Shown: in pieces, positions 53,563 through 64,000 of the stretch
Layout of the letters: every line of letters begins with the position of its first letter
How positions within the stretch are numbered: position 1 is the stretch's first letter
NCBI RefSeq assembly: GCF_035222485.1
Contig: NC_085924.1
Location: 3,534,001-3,598,000, forward strand
Reading direction: 5' to 3'
DNA length: 64,000 nucleotides
Source of the DNA: Podospora pseudoanserina
Taxonomy: Eukaryota; Ascomycota; Sordariomycetes; Sordariales; Podosporaceae
Program-made: the position numbers and the translations under genes
Notes under the pieces: model-generated
What the model saw: the letters and a program-made list of their open reading frames with translations, nothing else
What the model was told of the DNA's origin: nothing
The model's database searches: none

Positions 53563-56340
53563 ACTAGGAATTTAGAAATAGAAATAAAAAGTAACCATAA
53601 ATGAGGGACGAAGTACTGATCTCACCGATACAACGTACGATATAAAGCACTTGCTCCCATTCAACAAGATAAAACAAGAAACGCGAATCAAACGGAGCAT
53701 GCCCAAGCCATGTTGTTTTCCTGAAGTTTGAGTGTTGAAAGGAAAATAAAATCGAAAAAGACTCCAAATATGGTGCGAAGAAACCGTTGTGAGAGACTAT
53801 GGTATCGATAGACGAAAAATAATGCCATGAACTTGCGAGACGAGCTGAGTTCAGAAATGAGCCCAGAGTTTGCTCGGCAGCTCTCTCCCGACGGGACAGT
53901 ATTCCCACTGCAGCCAGGCCAGGAATCCAGGAATGTTCTTTCCTCGGGAAAATTTTGATTGTCAAGAACCCTGGCTTTCGAGTAGTTCCTTCCCCCAAAC
54001 ACAAATTCGGTCCTTCCAGGAGACCAGCCATCGTGGATACCTAGTATCAGTCGTTCCTTCCTTCATCCAAAGGCGGGATGGGCCAAAAGCTCGCCAGGGT
54101 CAATGAGTCGATCCAATGGCTCCTTCCCAAACGGCGTGACTTTTGATCAAATCAGATCTTTGAGATATTCATTGACTCATTGAGCAATCCTCAGGCCTCA
54201 AGCCACGCCCACATGCCCCGGGTCGATGGATCATGATCTTTCCGGGTTTCCAGAAGACAGCAAGGGCAACACTGCCAGAGTCACTTTCACATAGCGACCA
54301 TGGCGTAATCCCACCCGAGACGTTTGGTGAGCCCTAATCTTTCAACAGATTAGCATTTCAAATTCGAGATCTCGGCACGTGGCGGCCATGAGCTAGAATC
54401 AGATGTCGTTTTAACACCTAATCAGCTCACGGTCCAAGACCTTGACATCAGAACACTCCCCTGTTGAATTCGAGGATTAACCTGGGTCATTGACCGCAGA
54501 TCTTGGACGTCTGTTGCTGCAGGATTAATTCATTAGCTTGATATGACTCCCACAGAATTGAGAGATGTTGGCCGTAGCATACTCACCTGTTTTTGGGGAA
54601 AGACCTGAGCTCTTGGACATTCCCGCCGTCATTGAGCTCACAGAAGAGGTCCTCGAAGTTTAGGCCTTGGTGAAGGAAATGTTGGAAGCGTGTCCAGTGA
54701 GGAAATAACCAACGCCAGGGAAGAGGGCTCAGATCTTATACTCTTGAGATTTGAAGCTTGCTTGTAACCTTTGGCAGGCGCAAAGCCCATTCCACACTCC
54801 AACCCCATACAAGATTTGGCTTGTGGCACCAACATGAACTTTAATGGTGTCGTATCCTGGCTGCGCTTGGTACTTTACTGGCGTTCAGGTTATTCAAAGT
54901 TTCTTTTGGAGCGAAGCTCCATAAAGTCACGGAGTAAAATGAACATGAAGCAGTGGCTGGAGCTTTGCTCTACTTACTATAACTGAAAGCTGGTAACTTT
55001 TGGCGACCAAGAGTTCTCTGGATGCTTACCTGGTACATTTCCTCCTTTTTCGGAGATACAGGTCTACGAGGACCACAAGGACGAGAGGCAGGAGGCAGGA
55101 GACAGGAGCAAAGCCCCCGACTTCTGTGGGTAACTACAGCCAAGGTATCTTGTGCGCGAGGTGCTGCTCCCGGTGGATATCAGTCAGGTTGCTACTAGGG
55201 CTTCTGCCCTGTGGGCCACGGGTCACTTGTTGATATAGATAGATTTCTGCTCTTTGGAGCCGATCTTCCAGTGCGGTACAATACTATCATTTTTCTCGCA
55301 ATTCTGCTGGCACGCCTCACATTTTGTAATATGGAAAATTCTTACTTAGATACCAGCCGTCTATTCTTGGCCTCATCAAGGCCGAAATCATGGTGCAGAT
55401 GATGAACCAAGTCCAACAACAGCAAGACATGAAAAGAACATTGCTCTTACAGCCAGCAGCTGCCGGCTTCATCACCAGAGATATGATATTCACCATGGTA
55501 TTTTACCATGTGGCTCAAACGGCACCGAAACTTCTAAGCCCGTCGAACGTTTGCGGTGGAAACAATTCAACTTTCATGGTTGTGGCGCTTTTTGAACGTT
55601 AAACGCCTAGCTATCGATAGGGAAGCACACCCCCCGGCCGGAATCGGCATGACACCTTTGCCGTTGGTGAGCCTTCCATTCACCAGCCATCTTCTCCCCG
55701 TCAGAGTCTGAGGCATTAGCTTTGAGCCTCATGGCAAGGCGGGCGGTCTCTCAACTCCCGCGTCCAATCCCCCCACTCAACCCCATCTAAATCCTGCTGA
55801 GCATTTTGTCGGCTCCTCTGGAGCACCTGGATATGACAATATTCTCACACAAATTTCCAAATCTCAGTCAAGGACCGAGATGCTAGCACAACAAGGCTAC
55901 ATATCTTGGCTTACGAGGCTATCGTCAAACACGAGAGCATCTCCGAACACGAGACCAAAACCTCTAGCGGTTGGCGCCCACAAAATTGTGTTGAGGCTCC
56001 ACCTGGCTTCGTCTCTATTGTCCGAAACGGTCATGCCGTAGTTGTCTCTCTATCCCGTGGACATCTGTCCCCGAGTTCGGCAAGTCCGAAAGGCTCGGTT
56101 CCTAAATTTCGGCATGCATGGGACTAAGGGGGTGCTACCGAGCCGTGACAACTAATTAAGCCACCAAAAGTCAATTCAGCTCCGGGATTCTTGCACAGGC
56201 ACAAGTGACAACATTGGCGACACGCAGGACGGGGGCCGACGACCTCGGAAGATAATGAGAAAGTTTTGGTGTGGTGGTTGGCGCAGAACCTTTCGCAAAC
56301 ACTGGTGAGCTCCTCAATAGGTATTCCCCCATGGATACCC
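53563..56340. other. Gene-free stretch, part 2
   Basis: No gene supported over 2.7 kb; composition slightly more AT-rich than the gene blocks. A 155-residue minus frame at 53564-54031 has no features. No transposon coding remnant was recognised. Confidence 0.4.
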
Positions 56341-56510
56341 AGGATGGTCAATGAGATGAGCCAAGCCAAGCCGAAGGTAATCTCATCTCGGCTTGCCGCC
56401 CAGGGCCTCCGCTTGGCTTGAAGCCATCACAGCTTATCTCATCTCACGGGCTTGCAAACCTTCCGGTAGCTTTTCCCGCCCCGTATTTCGGCGTGAATGC
56501 CTACCCAGTT

Positions 56511-56539
56511 GTTGTTCGGTATCCGGGATACCGAACAAC
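56511..56539. repeat. Perfect 14-bp inverted repeat with 1-base spacer
   Basis: GTTGTTCGGTATCC and its exact reverse complement GGATACCGAACAAC flank a single G. The centre reads CGGTATCCGGGATACCG. It could be an operator for a dimeric (for example Zn2Cys6) regulator or the end structure of a small inverted-repeat element. Confidence 0.95.
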
Positions 56540-56690
56540 TAAAACTCTGCACGACAAACGACTTATTCCATCCTTTGCATCAGACCAGACGTCCGTCCAA
56601 GGTACCTTTAGTCACCGCGCACACCGAATATCCATTATCTGTATTGCAACCGCACCCACCTGCCGCCTCAAAAAAAGACCACCATCCATC

Positions 56691-57010
56691 ATGCCCGCCC
56701 TCGCAGACCCAATCCTCATCATTACGGCCGCCCTCCTAGCAGATCGGTGGACCGGCGGCCGAAACACTTCCCCTGGCATTCCCATCATCTGGAAATTCAT
56801 CAGTTGCGTCCCAACACCCCTCGCAACCAACCAGCCGCCCATCCACCTGTCCCTGAGGATGAGGCTTTTCATCACTTGGCCAGATTGCAGACAGGGTATA
56901 AGAAGCCGAGAAATCCGAAGGAATATTTTGACATTTTGCATTCCGCCACACAGTATGGAGGGTGGTGGTGTTTCTGTTTTGGTCCTCTAGCGGTGCACTG
57001 GAGATCAGCC
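56691..57010 (+). pseudogene. Possible small protein gene or remnant split between two frames
   Basis: ATG at 56691 (context ATCATGC) opens with MPALADPILIITAALLADRW, a hydrophobic start like a membrane anchor, and continues in frame 1 to about 56800. From about 56810 the more protein-like reading moves to another frame (AHPPVPEDEAFHHLARLQTG, then KKPRNPKEYFDILHSATQYGG). No intron fits between them, so this may be a decayed or frameshifted small gene, or coincidence. No family recognised. Confidence 0.3.
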
Positions 57011-57228
57011 GGAGATGCAAAACAAAATCAGGGGGAGAAAAGGGGCTGCCACAGCAACGGAGCCCCACCGTACCTTTCTATTCAACCCCGATGCAAGAAA
57101 CCGCATCACATAGCAGTAAAGCAAGCTGTTGCAAAAATGAAAACTTGACTCTCTCTCAAGGGCAAATTCCAAAAATAAAAAATAAAATAAAAAGGGAAAT
57201 GGTGCTGATGAATTGTGCAAAAATAAAC

Positions 57229-57237
57229 AAAAAAAAA
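57229..57237 (-). terminator. RNA polymerase III terminator of tRNA-Lys
   Basis: A run of nine T on the tRNA strand, 24 bases past the 3' end of the tRNA gene, as expected for Pol III termination. Confidence 0.8.
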
Positions 57238-57261
57238 TAGCGATCGTGTCGCCGGGAATTG

Positions 57262-57348
57262 AGCCCGACGTGGGGGTCGAACCCACAACCTTGAGATTTC
57301 GGAGTACTCCTTAAGAGTCTCACGCTCTACCGATTGAGCTAGCCGGGC
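57262..57348 (-). tRNA. tRNA-Lys-CTT: tRNA-Lys (anticodon CUU) with intron
   Basis: The minus strand folds into a full cloverleaf: acceptor GCCCGGC/GTCGGGC, D arm GCTC..GAGC, anticodon stem TGAGA/TCTCA with loop CTCTTAA giving anticodon CTT, and T arm GTGGG-TTCGACC-CCCAC. An intron of about 14 bases (AGGAGTACTCCGAA, itself partly self-complementary) follows position 37, the canonical site. Discriminator base is T; CCA is not encoded. A and B boxes are intact and a T9 terminator follows. Confidence 0.95.
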
Positions 57349-58305
57349 AGGCCAACCAAGTGTTTGATGCCTGACTGAGTCAGATCTTGATACTTTATAG
57401 CAAGCGCCAGAAATAGCTGCCATTCAACAAACATTTTGTTCGCAGGTGCTGATTAGCCCAAATGCAATGAAATAGTGGTGTGCCTGGCTAATCGAGCAGG
57501 AACGGTTGGGAAAGGAAAGTGAGGCGAACAAAAAAGACCAGTCAGAGAAGGCCCGATAAGGCATCACATAATTGCATTGAGGGGCATCATCACACCCGTT
57601 GACTGGGCAAGTTAAAGAGGTAGGTCTTTGTTACCCTGAGACTTAAAAGACGGGATAGGAAACTTTGGGGTGCTGTAGATGGGCTGATGAAGCAAATGTT
57701 CTAGACCCTGCAGAAATCAGGTGTTCGTCTGTTTGTTGCTGCGCCCCCCGGTCCCTGCCCCCCCACCCCCCGCGCCGAAAGGCGCCGGGTTCCGGGTGCG
57801 TGGTGGTCATAGCTTTATGGGGCCGCCGGTGGAATTTAGGGGAGAGCTTGGGATGTTTATCTTGACTTCATCTCGGTGAATTCACTGATTGGGAGAGGTT
57901 GAGGATATGTGAGGGGGTGATTTGGGATGATTGAAGACTTGATGAGATTGTTCTTCGGAGCCATCCGCCGGGACTGACTGTTTTTCAGCGATAGGAGCTT
58001 CGCGGCAGCAGCACCCTTATTCGCCTACAACCATCAGACCACCTTTTTTTCCTGCCCCGGCGGGATGCTCACCTCGCCACCAGCAGCACCACCACTGCGT
58101 ATACACGAAAAAGAAGATGGCCAGCGTTTGTCTCCCGATACGGAGCGTGCAGAGCCCCTGCCATAGCATTGGCAAGCCTGGATGGTCCAGATCGTGATCG
58201 TCACTCGCTTCAGAATGTAGGTCAATGTATAAAACAGACCGGGTCTGTATCTCGTTGCTGCTATTTCCTTCCTTCTTCAGCTTTCCTAGAAGCTTCAAAT
58301 CCTAG

Positions 58306-58357
<52 letters not shown>

Positions 58358-58386
58358 AATTTACAACATCAATTTGGTTTGCAATC
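57349..58386. other. Phosphoketolase promoter and leader
   Basis: No gene supported between the tRNA and the phosphoketolase start. Contains C-rich runs near 57747-57770 and ends in a CTA microsatellite leader. The short minus frames at 58017-58298 look fortuitous. Confidence 0.5.
58306..58357. repeat. (CTA)n microsatellite in phosphoketolase leader
   Basis: About 17 CTA units ending 29 bases before the phosphoketolase ATG, therefore almost certainly transcribed. Confidence 0.95.
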
Positions 58387-60909
58387 ATGGGCGAACAACA
58401 AAGCACAAGCTCAGAACAACCACCACCACCACCACCGCCACAACCCAAGTCCATCAGCCCCTATGGCCCCGCCAGGTCAACAGTCCAGGGCGCTCCCCTC
58501 ACAAAAGAGGAGGTTGAGCAATGCAATGACTTCTTCAAGGCGTCACTGTACCTCTCCCTGGGGATGATCTACCTCCGCTCCAACCCGCTCCTCACCACCC
58601 CCCTCGACAAGTCACACTTCAAGGCCCGCTTGCTGGGTCACTTTGGCTCCGCCCCAGGCCAGATCTTCACCTACATGCACTTCAACCGTCTCATCAAGAA
58701 GTACGACCTTGACGCGATCTTCATTTCCGGCCCAGGCCACGGTGCGCCTGCTGTTTTGTCACAGGCGTACCTCGAGGGGACGTACAGCGAGGTTTATCCC
58801 GAGTGTTCAGAAGACGAGGAGGGCCTCCGCAAGTTCTTCAAGCAGTTCTCTTTTCCCGGCGGGATTGGATCGCATGCCACGCCAGAGACACCGGGTAGTC
58901 TGCACGAGGGTGGTGAACTGGGGTACAGCATCAGCCATGCGTTCGGCGCCGTGTTTGACAACCCTGATTTGATTGCTGTGACGATGGTGGGGGATGGCGA
59001 GGCGGAGACCGGGCCGTTGGCGACGAGTTGGCACTCGACCAAGTTCCTCAACCCGATTACCGACGGTGCTGTGCTGCCGATTCTGCACCTGAACGGGTAC
59101 AAGATCAACAACCCCACCATTCTCGCTCGGATCAGCCACGATGAGCTGGAGAACTTGTTTAGAGGGTATGGCTACCAGCCTTACTTTGTCGAGGGCGACG
59201 ATGTGGAAAGTATGCACCAAGCCATGGCCGCCACGCTCGAGCACTGCGTGCTCGAGATCAGAAAGTTTCAGCAACAGGCGAGGACGACGGGGAAGGCGTT
59301 CAGGCCGATGTGGCCGGTGGTGATTCTGAGAAGTCCAAAGGGTTGGACTGGGCCGAGGAAGATCAATGGCGGGCTGGACTACCTTGAGGGATACTGGCGC
59401 TCGCACCAGGTCCCTTTGACGGATGTGCACAAGAACCCGGAGCAGTTCGCCCTGCTGGAGAGCTGGATGAGGAGCTACGAGCCTGAACGGCTGTTTATCG
59501 CCAACGGGGGCAGGATTTCTTCCTCGCTTCGACAGGCGGTCTGTCCCACTGGCAACAGGCGCATGTCGGCCAATCCGGTCGCGAACGGGGGGATGCTTCA
59601 GAAACCGTTGAGGATGCCTGATTTTAGGGATTATGCTTTGGGGGTCGACCACCCGGCCGAGACGCTTTCCGCCTCCATGTCGAACATGGCGCGGTTCATG
59701 AGGGATATCATCTTGCTCAACCCGAACAACTTTCGGCTCTTTGGCCCTGACGAGACGGAATCCAACAAGCTCGGCACCGTCTATGAAGCGGCCCAAAAAG
59801 TCTGGATGGGGGAGTATTTCCCCGAAGACCTCAACGGGGGCAATCTCGCGACAGAAGGGAGGGTGATGGAGATGTTGTCCGAGCACACGTGTGAGGGTTG
59901 GCTAGAGGGTTACCTCTTGTCCGGGAGACACGGCCTGCTGAATTCCTACGAGCCGTTCATCCACGTCATTGACAGCATGGTCAACCAGCACTGCAAATGG
60001 CTCGAGAAGTCGCTCGAAGTGTCGTGGAGACACCCCATCCCGTCCCTCAACATTCTCCTCACCGCTGTTGTCTGGCGGCAGGACCACAACGGGTTCACGC
60101 ATCAGGACCCAGGGTTCTTGGACGTGGTGGCGAACAAGAGCCCGGAGGTGGTGAGGATTTACTTGCCGCCTGATGGGAACTGTTTGCTGTCGGTGACGGA
60201 TCACTGTCTCCGGTCGAGGAACTACGTCAATGTTATTGTGGCCGACAAGCAGCCGCATCTGCAGTTTTTGTCCATGGCTGATGCGATTGTTCATTGCACC
60301 AAGGGGATCGGGATCTGGCCTGGTTTCTCGTCCTGCCCGGCTGGCTCGGCACCGGATGTCGTCATGGCTTCCTGCGGCGACATCTCGACTCAGGAATCCC
60401 TCGCCGCTATCTCACTCCTCCTTGACCATTTCCCCACCCTCAAGATCCGCTGCGTCAACGTCGTCGACCTCTTCAAACTGATCAGCCATGAGGAACACCC
60501 CCACGGTTTGACCAACGCCGAGTACGAGGCGATTTTCACGGGGGACAAACCGGTGGTGTTCAACTTTCATAGCTATCCTTGGTTGGTCTACCGGCTGATT
60601 CACGGACGGAAGAATGCAGGGGGGGTGGTGGTGAGGGGTTACAAGGAGAAGGGGAACATCGACACGCCGTTGGAGTTGGCGATCAGGAATGGGACCGATA
60701 GGTTTTCTTTGGCGATGGAGGCTATTGATCGGTTGAGCGAGGCTGGGGGGGTGTTGGAGGGGAGGGGAGGCGAGGCGAGGGAGTTGTTGAGGAACGAGCA
60801 GGTGAGGTGTCAGATGAGGGCTTTTGAGGAGGGGGTTGATCCGGTGGAGGTGACGGGGTGGGTGTGGCCTAGCGAGAGGCGAGGGCTCTGGAGTGAGCGG
60901 AAGCATTGA
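58387..60909 (+). CDS. Xylulose-5-phosphate/fructose-6-phosphate phosphoketolase
   Basis: Intronless, 840 residues, start MGEQQSTSSE followed by a poly-Pro stretch. Thiamine-diphosphate enzyme signatures are clear: ISGPGHGAP, the GGIGSHATPETPGSLHEGGEL segment, and the ThDP-binding GDGEAETGPLATSWHSTKFLNP motif (GDGE...N), then FVEGDD and RSPKGWTGP. The C-terminal half has the family's HQDPGFLD and DKQPHLQFLSMADA segments and a YPWLVYRLIHGR near the end. The enzyme splits xylulose-5-P (and often fructose-6-P) with phosphate to acetyl-phosphate plus glyceraldehyde-3-P (or erythrose-4-P), in the cytosol. In fungi acetyl-P is then used by acetate kinase or converted to acetate. The family is common in bacteria and patchy in fungi, so ancient transfer is usually assumed; codon use here matches the neighbours. 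Very firm call. Confidence 0.96.
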   Translation: MGEQQSTSSEQPPPPPPPQPKSISPYGPARSTVQGAPLTKEEVEQCNDFFKASLYLSLGMIYLRSNPLLTTPLDKSHFKARLLGHFGSAPGQIFTYMHFNRLIKKYDLDAIFISGPGHGAPAVLSQAYLEGTYSEVYPECSEDEEGLRKFFKQFSFPGGIGSHATPETPGSLHEGGELGYSISHAFGAVFDNPDLIAVTMVGDGEAETGPLATSWHSTKFLNPITDGAVLPILHLNGYKINNPTILARISHDELENLFRGYGYQPYFVEGDDVESMHQAMAATLEHCVLEIRKFQQQARTTGKAFRPMWPVVILRSPKGWTGPRKINGGLDYLEGYWRSHQVPLTDVHKNPEQFALLESWMRSYEPERLFIANGGRISSSLRQAVCPTGNRRMSANPVANGGMLQKPLRMPDFRDYALGVDHPAETLSASMSNMARFMRDIILLNPNNFRLFGPDETESNKLGTVYEAAQKVWMGEYFPEDLNGGNLATEGRVMEMLSEHTCEGWLEGYLLSGRHGLLNSYEPFIHVIDSMVNQHCKWLEKSLEVSWRHPIPSLNILLTAVVWRQDHNGFTHQDPGFLDVVANKSPEVVRIYLPPDGNCLLSVTDHCLRSRNYVNVIVADKQPHLQFLSMADAIVHCTKGIGIWPGFSSCPAGSAPDVVMASCGDISTQESLAAISLLLDHFPTLKIRCVNVVDLFKLISHEEHPHGLTNAEYEAIFTGDKPVVFNFHSYPWLVYRLIHGRKNAGGVVVRGYKEKGNIDTPLELAIRNGTDRFSLAMEAIDRLSEAGGVLEGRGGEARELLRNEQVRCQMRAFEEGVDPVEVTGWVWPSERRGLWSERKH

Positions 60910-63387
60910 TGATGGTAATGATGATGGTGATGATGATGATGATGATTTTTGGATAGGAATTTGCGAGAGATCGGATAGGGTTTTGGAGTTTTTTCCTCTT
61001 TTTCTTCTTTTTTTTTCCGGGTTATTGTTTCGGTTACCTTTTATAGAGAATGTTATAATTCTTACTTTTTTCCTGATTATTGTGATCTACCGCGCGATGA
61101 AAACCTAACGAGATATGAACATGTAGTGATAACCAAGCACGTTCTATCGTCTATGTACGGATGGCTAAACTGCCACCATCAACCACTGTCGGCAACAATA
61201 AGGTATCAACCTCCTCCCCTCTCCAGCATCATCAAATCGGGCTTCATCAACCACAAACAGTAAGACAACCCCCAATCCCCCAATGTCTCACCCCTTATCG
61301 CCGTCCACACCTCCCCCTGTTCGTACGAGAGTACCTTACACCTCGGGCTTCACCTCATAATTCACCGTCTTCTTTCACCGAAGGGTTGGTATATAACCTA
61401 TTCGGGCCATCGGCCGACAATTCTTTGTTGCAATTGCTCACAACAACGTCAGGTGACACCTCGTCACACACCAATTCTTTCTTCGGCATTCTCCGAATTG
61501 TTTGTTTCTTATCACATCGTTCCATGCTTGTGACGCTGACGGTGGTATGGACAGTAGGCTGTGGTGACTACCTAGGTACGTTACGGACGGTGAGGAGTGA
61601 TGGATGGATTGGGCCCGTTTTTTCCCCAGATAATAATCATGTACGAGAGAGATTTTGACGGGTTTGTGGTTGGGGTACTTAGTACAACACAGGGTACCTA
61701 TGTATTGTGTTTGTGTGTGCCCCCCTAAAATTTACAACAGGGGCATTGGTGGGGGGATCAGAGGTTCCCGAAGGTAGGTATCATGAAAAGAAAAGATAGA
61801 AGAAAAAGAGTGTGGTTGCACCACCGCCGACAGTCATATCCTTAATTTTCTCAGCCAAGTGCCCCGGATGTTCATCTTTGGATGTGAGTTTTTGTCTTTG
61901 TGTCACTGGTATCAAATCCAGACCGAGGGACAGAAACGGGGGTGTGTGTGTCTGTGTTTGTTTTGACAGCTGCTGTGTACAAGTCAGTCCGACGAGAGAT
62001 CTAGATCAAATGTTGTAGATTTATCCTTCTCTCGGGTCCCGGCCGAGGGAGGGTGGTGGTTTGTGAAAGGGTATGCCGGACGGCCGTAACATGGAGGAGG
62101 GGAGAGAGAGAGAGGGGGGGAAAAAGAGATCGGGATATTTATTGATTGGGGATTCCAGATGTGGAGGTGTGGCGTTGAGATTGTTGGTGTTGCTTCCCTG
62201 ATCCTTGGTAGGCAGCAGTTCCAGGCTGTTGGGACGGGCGGGTATGTTTAGCTGAGAGGTTTAGATTTAGATACATGTTTCATGTTTGGCAACTCTGTCT
62301 GCATTTATTGGCAATGCACATCATCAATAAAAAGCCCGAGCGGGTGTCTGAGCGAGAGGCAAGAGATGAGAAGGGAGACAGGGCAAGTTCGGTCGCGGAT
62401 CGTTTCCGCAGATAGATTGAAGACCACCCCGCTATGAAGGTGACGAGAAAAAAATGGCCATCACCGCCTTTTGTAAGGCAACGTGGAGGAGGGGCACCAC
62501 GAGAGAGGGGCACGGTTGTGTTGAACAGGGCAGGGCCAAGAACACCATGGCAGGTCACCAGCCAATCGTGTGGTCCCGGGCCCTGGTGCCTCTCGGCATT
62601 GCGACAACAAGATTCGCTGACCCCCCTGGGGCCCGAAACACCACCACCACCACTTACAAGTCATTCCCATGGTTGGCCTCCTCTGGCCGCGAGGATCATG
62701 TTCCCTCTTTGTCCGTTATCCATCCATGTCTTCCTTCCACTAGTCTTGGGCGGGGATGAGGGGTGTTGAAGAGATATCGATATCATAGCTCATAGCTACA
62801 CTACAGAGAAATGCGGCCTTTTCCCTGCGGTTCCAAGGGGCCCCGGTTTGATGCTACCATGCTTGCGCAACCATCATCCGAACCCTTTTCCTCTTCTACA
62901 TATCTGATATATCACAGCCTGGAGAAGTGGAGGAGGGCCCGGGACAGCAGCCAAAACCGTTGGAGGAGCAAGGCGCGCACGGACACGATAAACCCATATC
63001 TGCTCAGTTATAATTTCCAAAAGAGAGCAGTTGCATTCCCACTGCCACTGCCCCCTTTTCCATCACTTGATCCTCTGTCCAGGTTTTTTATTTTGTTTTT
63101 CACATTTGATTTTTTATTTTCTGCTCAATTCTTGCGCACCGCACTCGGCGGCCGGCAATTCACTGGTCCAGCTGCCCGCCCCCACCCCCCCGTGATCCCC
63201 AATCTGGAAGTGCCCACACCCCTCCCCAGTTGCCCCGTCCTATCAACAGGGGAGTTCGGTCGACGCTGTGGAATCAGCAAGGCCCCCCTCCAAACACCAA
63301 CCGGAGGTTTAGTTTTGCACAGGGGACTCCACTGGTGCCCCCGACGCGTTTCCGCATTCAACCCCCAAGTTTCCTCTCTCTCCATCC

Positions 63388-63456
63388 CCAGTTCCAGTTC
63401 CAGTGCCAGTGCCAGTGCCAGTGCCAGTTCCAATTCCAGTTCCAGTTCCAGTTCCA
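63388..63456. repeat. Hexamer repeat CCAGTK
   Basis: About eleven imperfect CCAGTT/CCAGTG units; translated in plus frames they give Ser/Ala runs, which explains the apparent long frames here. Confidence 0.9.
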
Positions 63457-63552
63457 TCTCCTCGTTCGCTTCGCCTCGTCTCGCCGCCAACATCCATCCA
63501 TCATCGGCCATCCATTCATCCATCCATCATCGCATCCAACTGCCAGCGGCAC

Positions 63553-63553
<1 letters not shown>

Positions 63554-63599
<46 letters not shown>
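63554..63599. repeat. (AC)n microsatellite
   Basis: About 23 uninterrupted AC units, the longest dinucleotide repeat in the window. Confidence 0.97.
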
Positions 63600-63601
<2 letters not shown>

Positions 63602-64000
63602 GAACTCTCGCGCACACAAAGCCACCCAAAAACAGGCACCGGGCTACCACCCATCTATCCAATTTCCCTTTCATTGAACAAGTTGGTCAGGGTCTTTCAA
63701 CAGCAACTCCTCCGTAGCGCGCATCTCTTTTTCGCTGCCACCCGCCCCACCGCCCCCGACCGACCCCCCGTTTTCCAGGTCTCTCTCCCTCCCTCTCTGA
63801 CCACGAGCGAACACGAGCGACGGATTGAAACTGGCGATTGGAAAAACACACACATCCGGCCCCCCTTTGGTCTTTCTGTATACAACTCTCACCGTCTCCC
63901 TACTCCGTATATTCGTTTCAAACTCATACCGACCGCCACACTGTCCCCTGTTATCATCTCCAGTGCACGGTCACTTCGCCGACTGCCGGAATCCCAAAAC

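Larger units (their letters stand above)
60910..64000. other. Gene-free end of window, probable leader of a downstream gene
   Basis: No supported gene over 3.1 kb. 60910-61100 is the phosphoketolase 3' region, starting with a GATGAT-type run. A 165-residue plus frame at 61161 and a 288-residue plus frame at 62811 do start with ATG but consist of low-complexity sequence and have no conserved feature. 63700-64000 is strongly pyrimidine-rich and looks like a promoter/leader on the plus strand. Confidence 0.45.

Noticed and set aside
58807-59886. 359-residue minus frame opposite phosphoketolase
   Set aside because: Antisense shadow of a highly biased coding sequence; no feature of its own.
61161-61658. 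165-residue plus frame starting MAKLPPSTT
   Set aside because: Has an ATG but no recognisable feature, and lies in the presumed 3' flank/spacer after phosphoketolase.
62811-63677. 288-residue plus-strand frame
   Set aside because: It starts with ATG but is Pro/Ser-rich, crosses two microsatellites giving Ser/Ala and Thr/His runs, and shows no domain. Judged a by-product of repeats in a leader or promoter.

Overview
The window looks like nuclear DNA of a filamentous ascomycete, most likely a Sordariomycete close to the Sordariales. The basis is short spliceosomal introns (about 50-150 nt, GTAWGT donors, CTAAC/CTGAC branch sites), genes alternating freely between strands with long gene-poor gaps, many microsatellites in leaders and spacers, and gene content such as a Grainyhead-like CP2 factor of the Neurospora csp-2 type, a LCCL-domain membrane protein and the start of a gene with an NLR-type N-terminal helical domain. 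I saw no recognisable retroelement, DNA transposon, virus-like element, CRISPR array, rRNA or operon.

Layout. 0-5 kb: 5' stub of an NLR-like gene at the left edge (minus), a LCCL multi-pass membrane protein (minus), the mitochondrial matrix protein MAM33/p32 (minus) and a small Cys-rich protein (minus). 7.5-19 kb is the densest housekeeping block: TMA16 (60S assembly) divergent from EXO1 (mismatch repair/resection nuclease), RRP14/SURF6 (rRNA processing), VPS74/GOLPH3 (PI4P-dependent Golgi glycosyltransferase retention) and an ORD-only oxysterol-binding-protein homologue. 19-29.7 kb is a gene desert of almost 11 kb, ending at the three-exon CP2/Grainyhead transcription factor (29.7-32.4 kb). 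A second desert follows to 37.5 kb. 37.5-50.8 kb holds a four-exon membrane alpha/beta hydrolase, NOP9 (Pumilio-repeat 18S assembly factor), a haloacid dehalogenase whose C-terminus looks displaced by two G-run length changes, a coiled-coil protein, a small basic/acidic protein with an uncertain exon model, and a conserved-looking Ser-rich protein. 50.8-58.3 kb is mostly non-coding but contains a tRNA-Lys(CUU) with an intron and a sharp 29-bp palindrome. 58.4-60.9 kb is an intronless phosphoketolase; the last 3 kb is regulatory-looking DNA with microsatellites, probably the leader of a gene beyond the window.

Functionally there is no pathway cluster. Three ribosome-assembly genes (TMA16, RRP14, NOP9) lie within 35 kb, and TTAGGG-type boxes occur upstream of two of them. 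VPS74 and the OSBP homologue are neighbours and both may depend on PI4P. Exon boundaries were assembled by hand from splice consensus, reading phase and family similarity recalled from memory; no database search was run.
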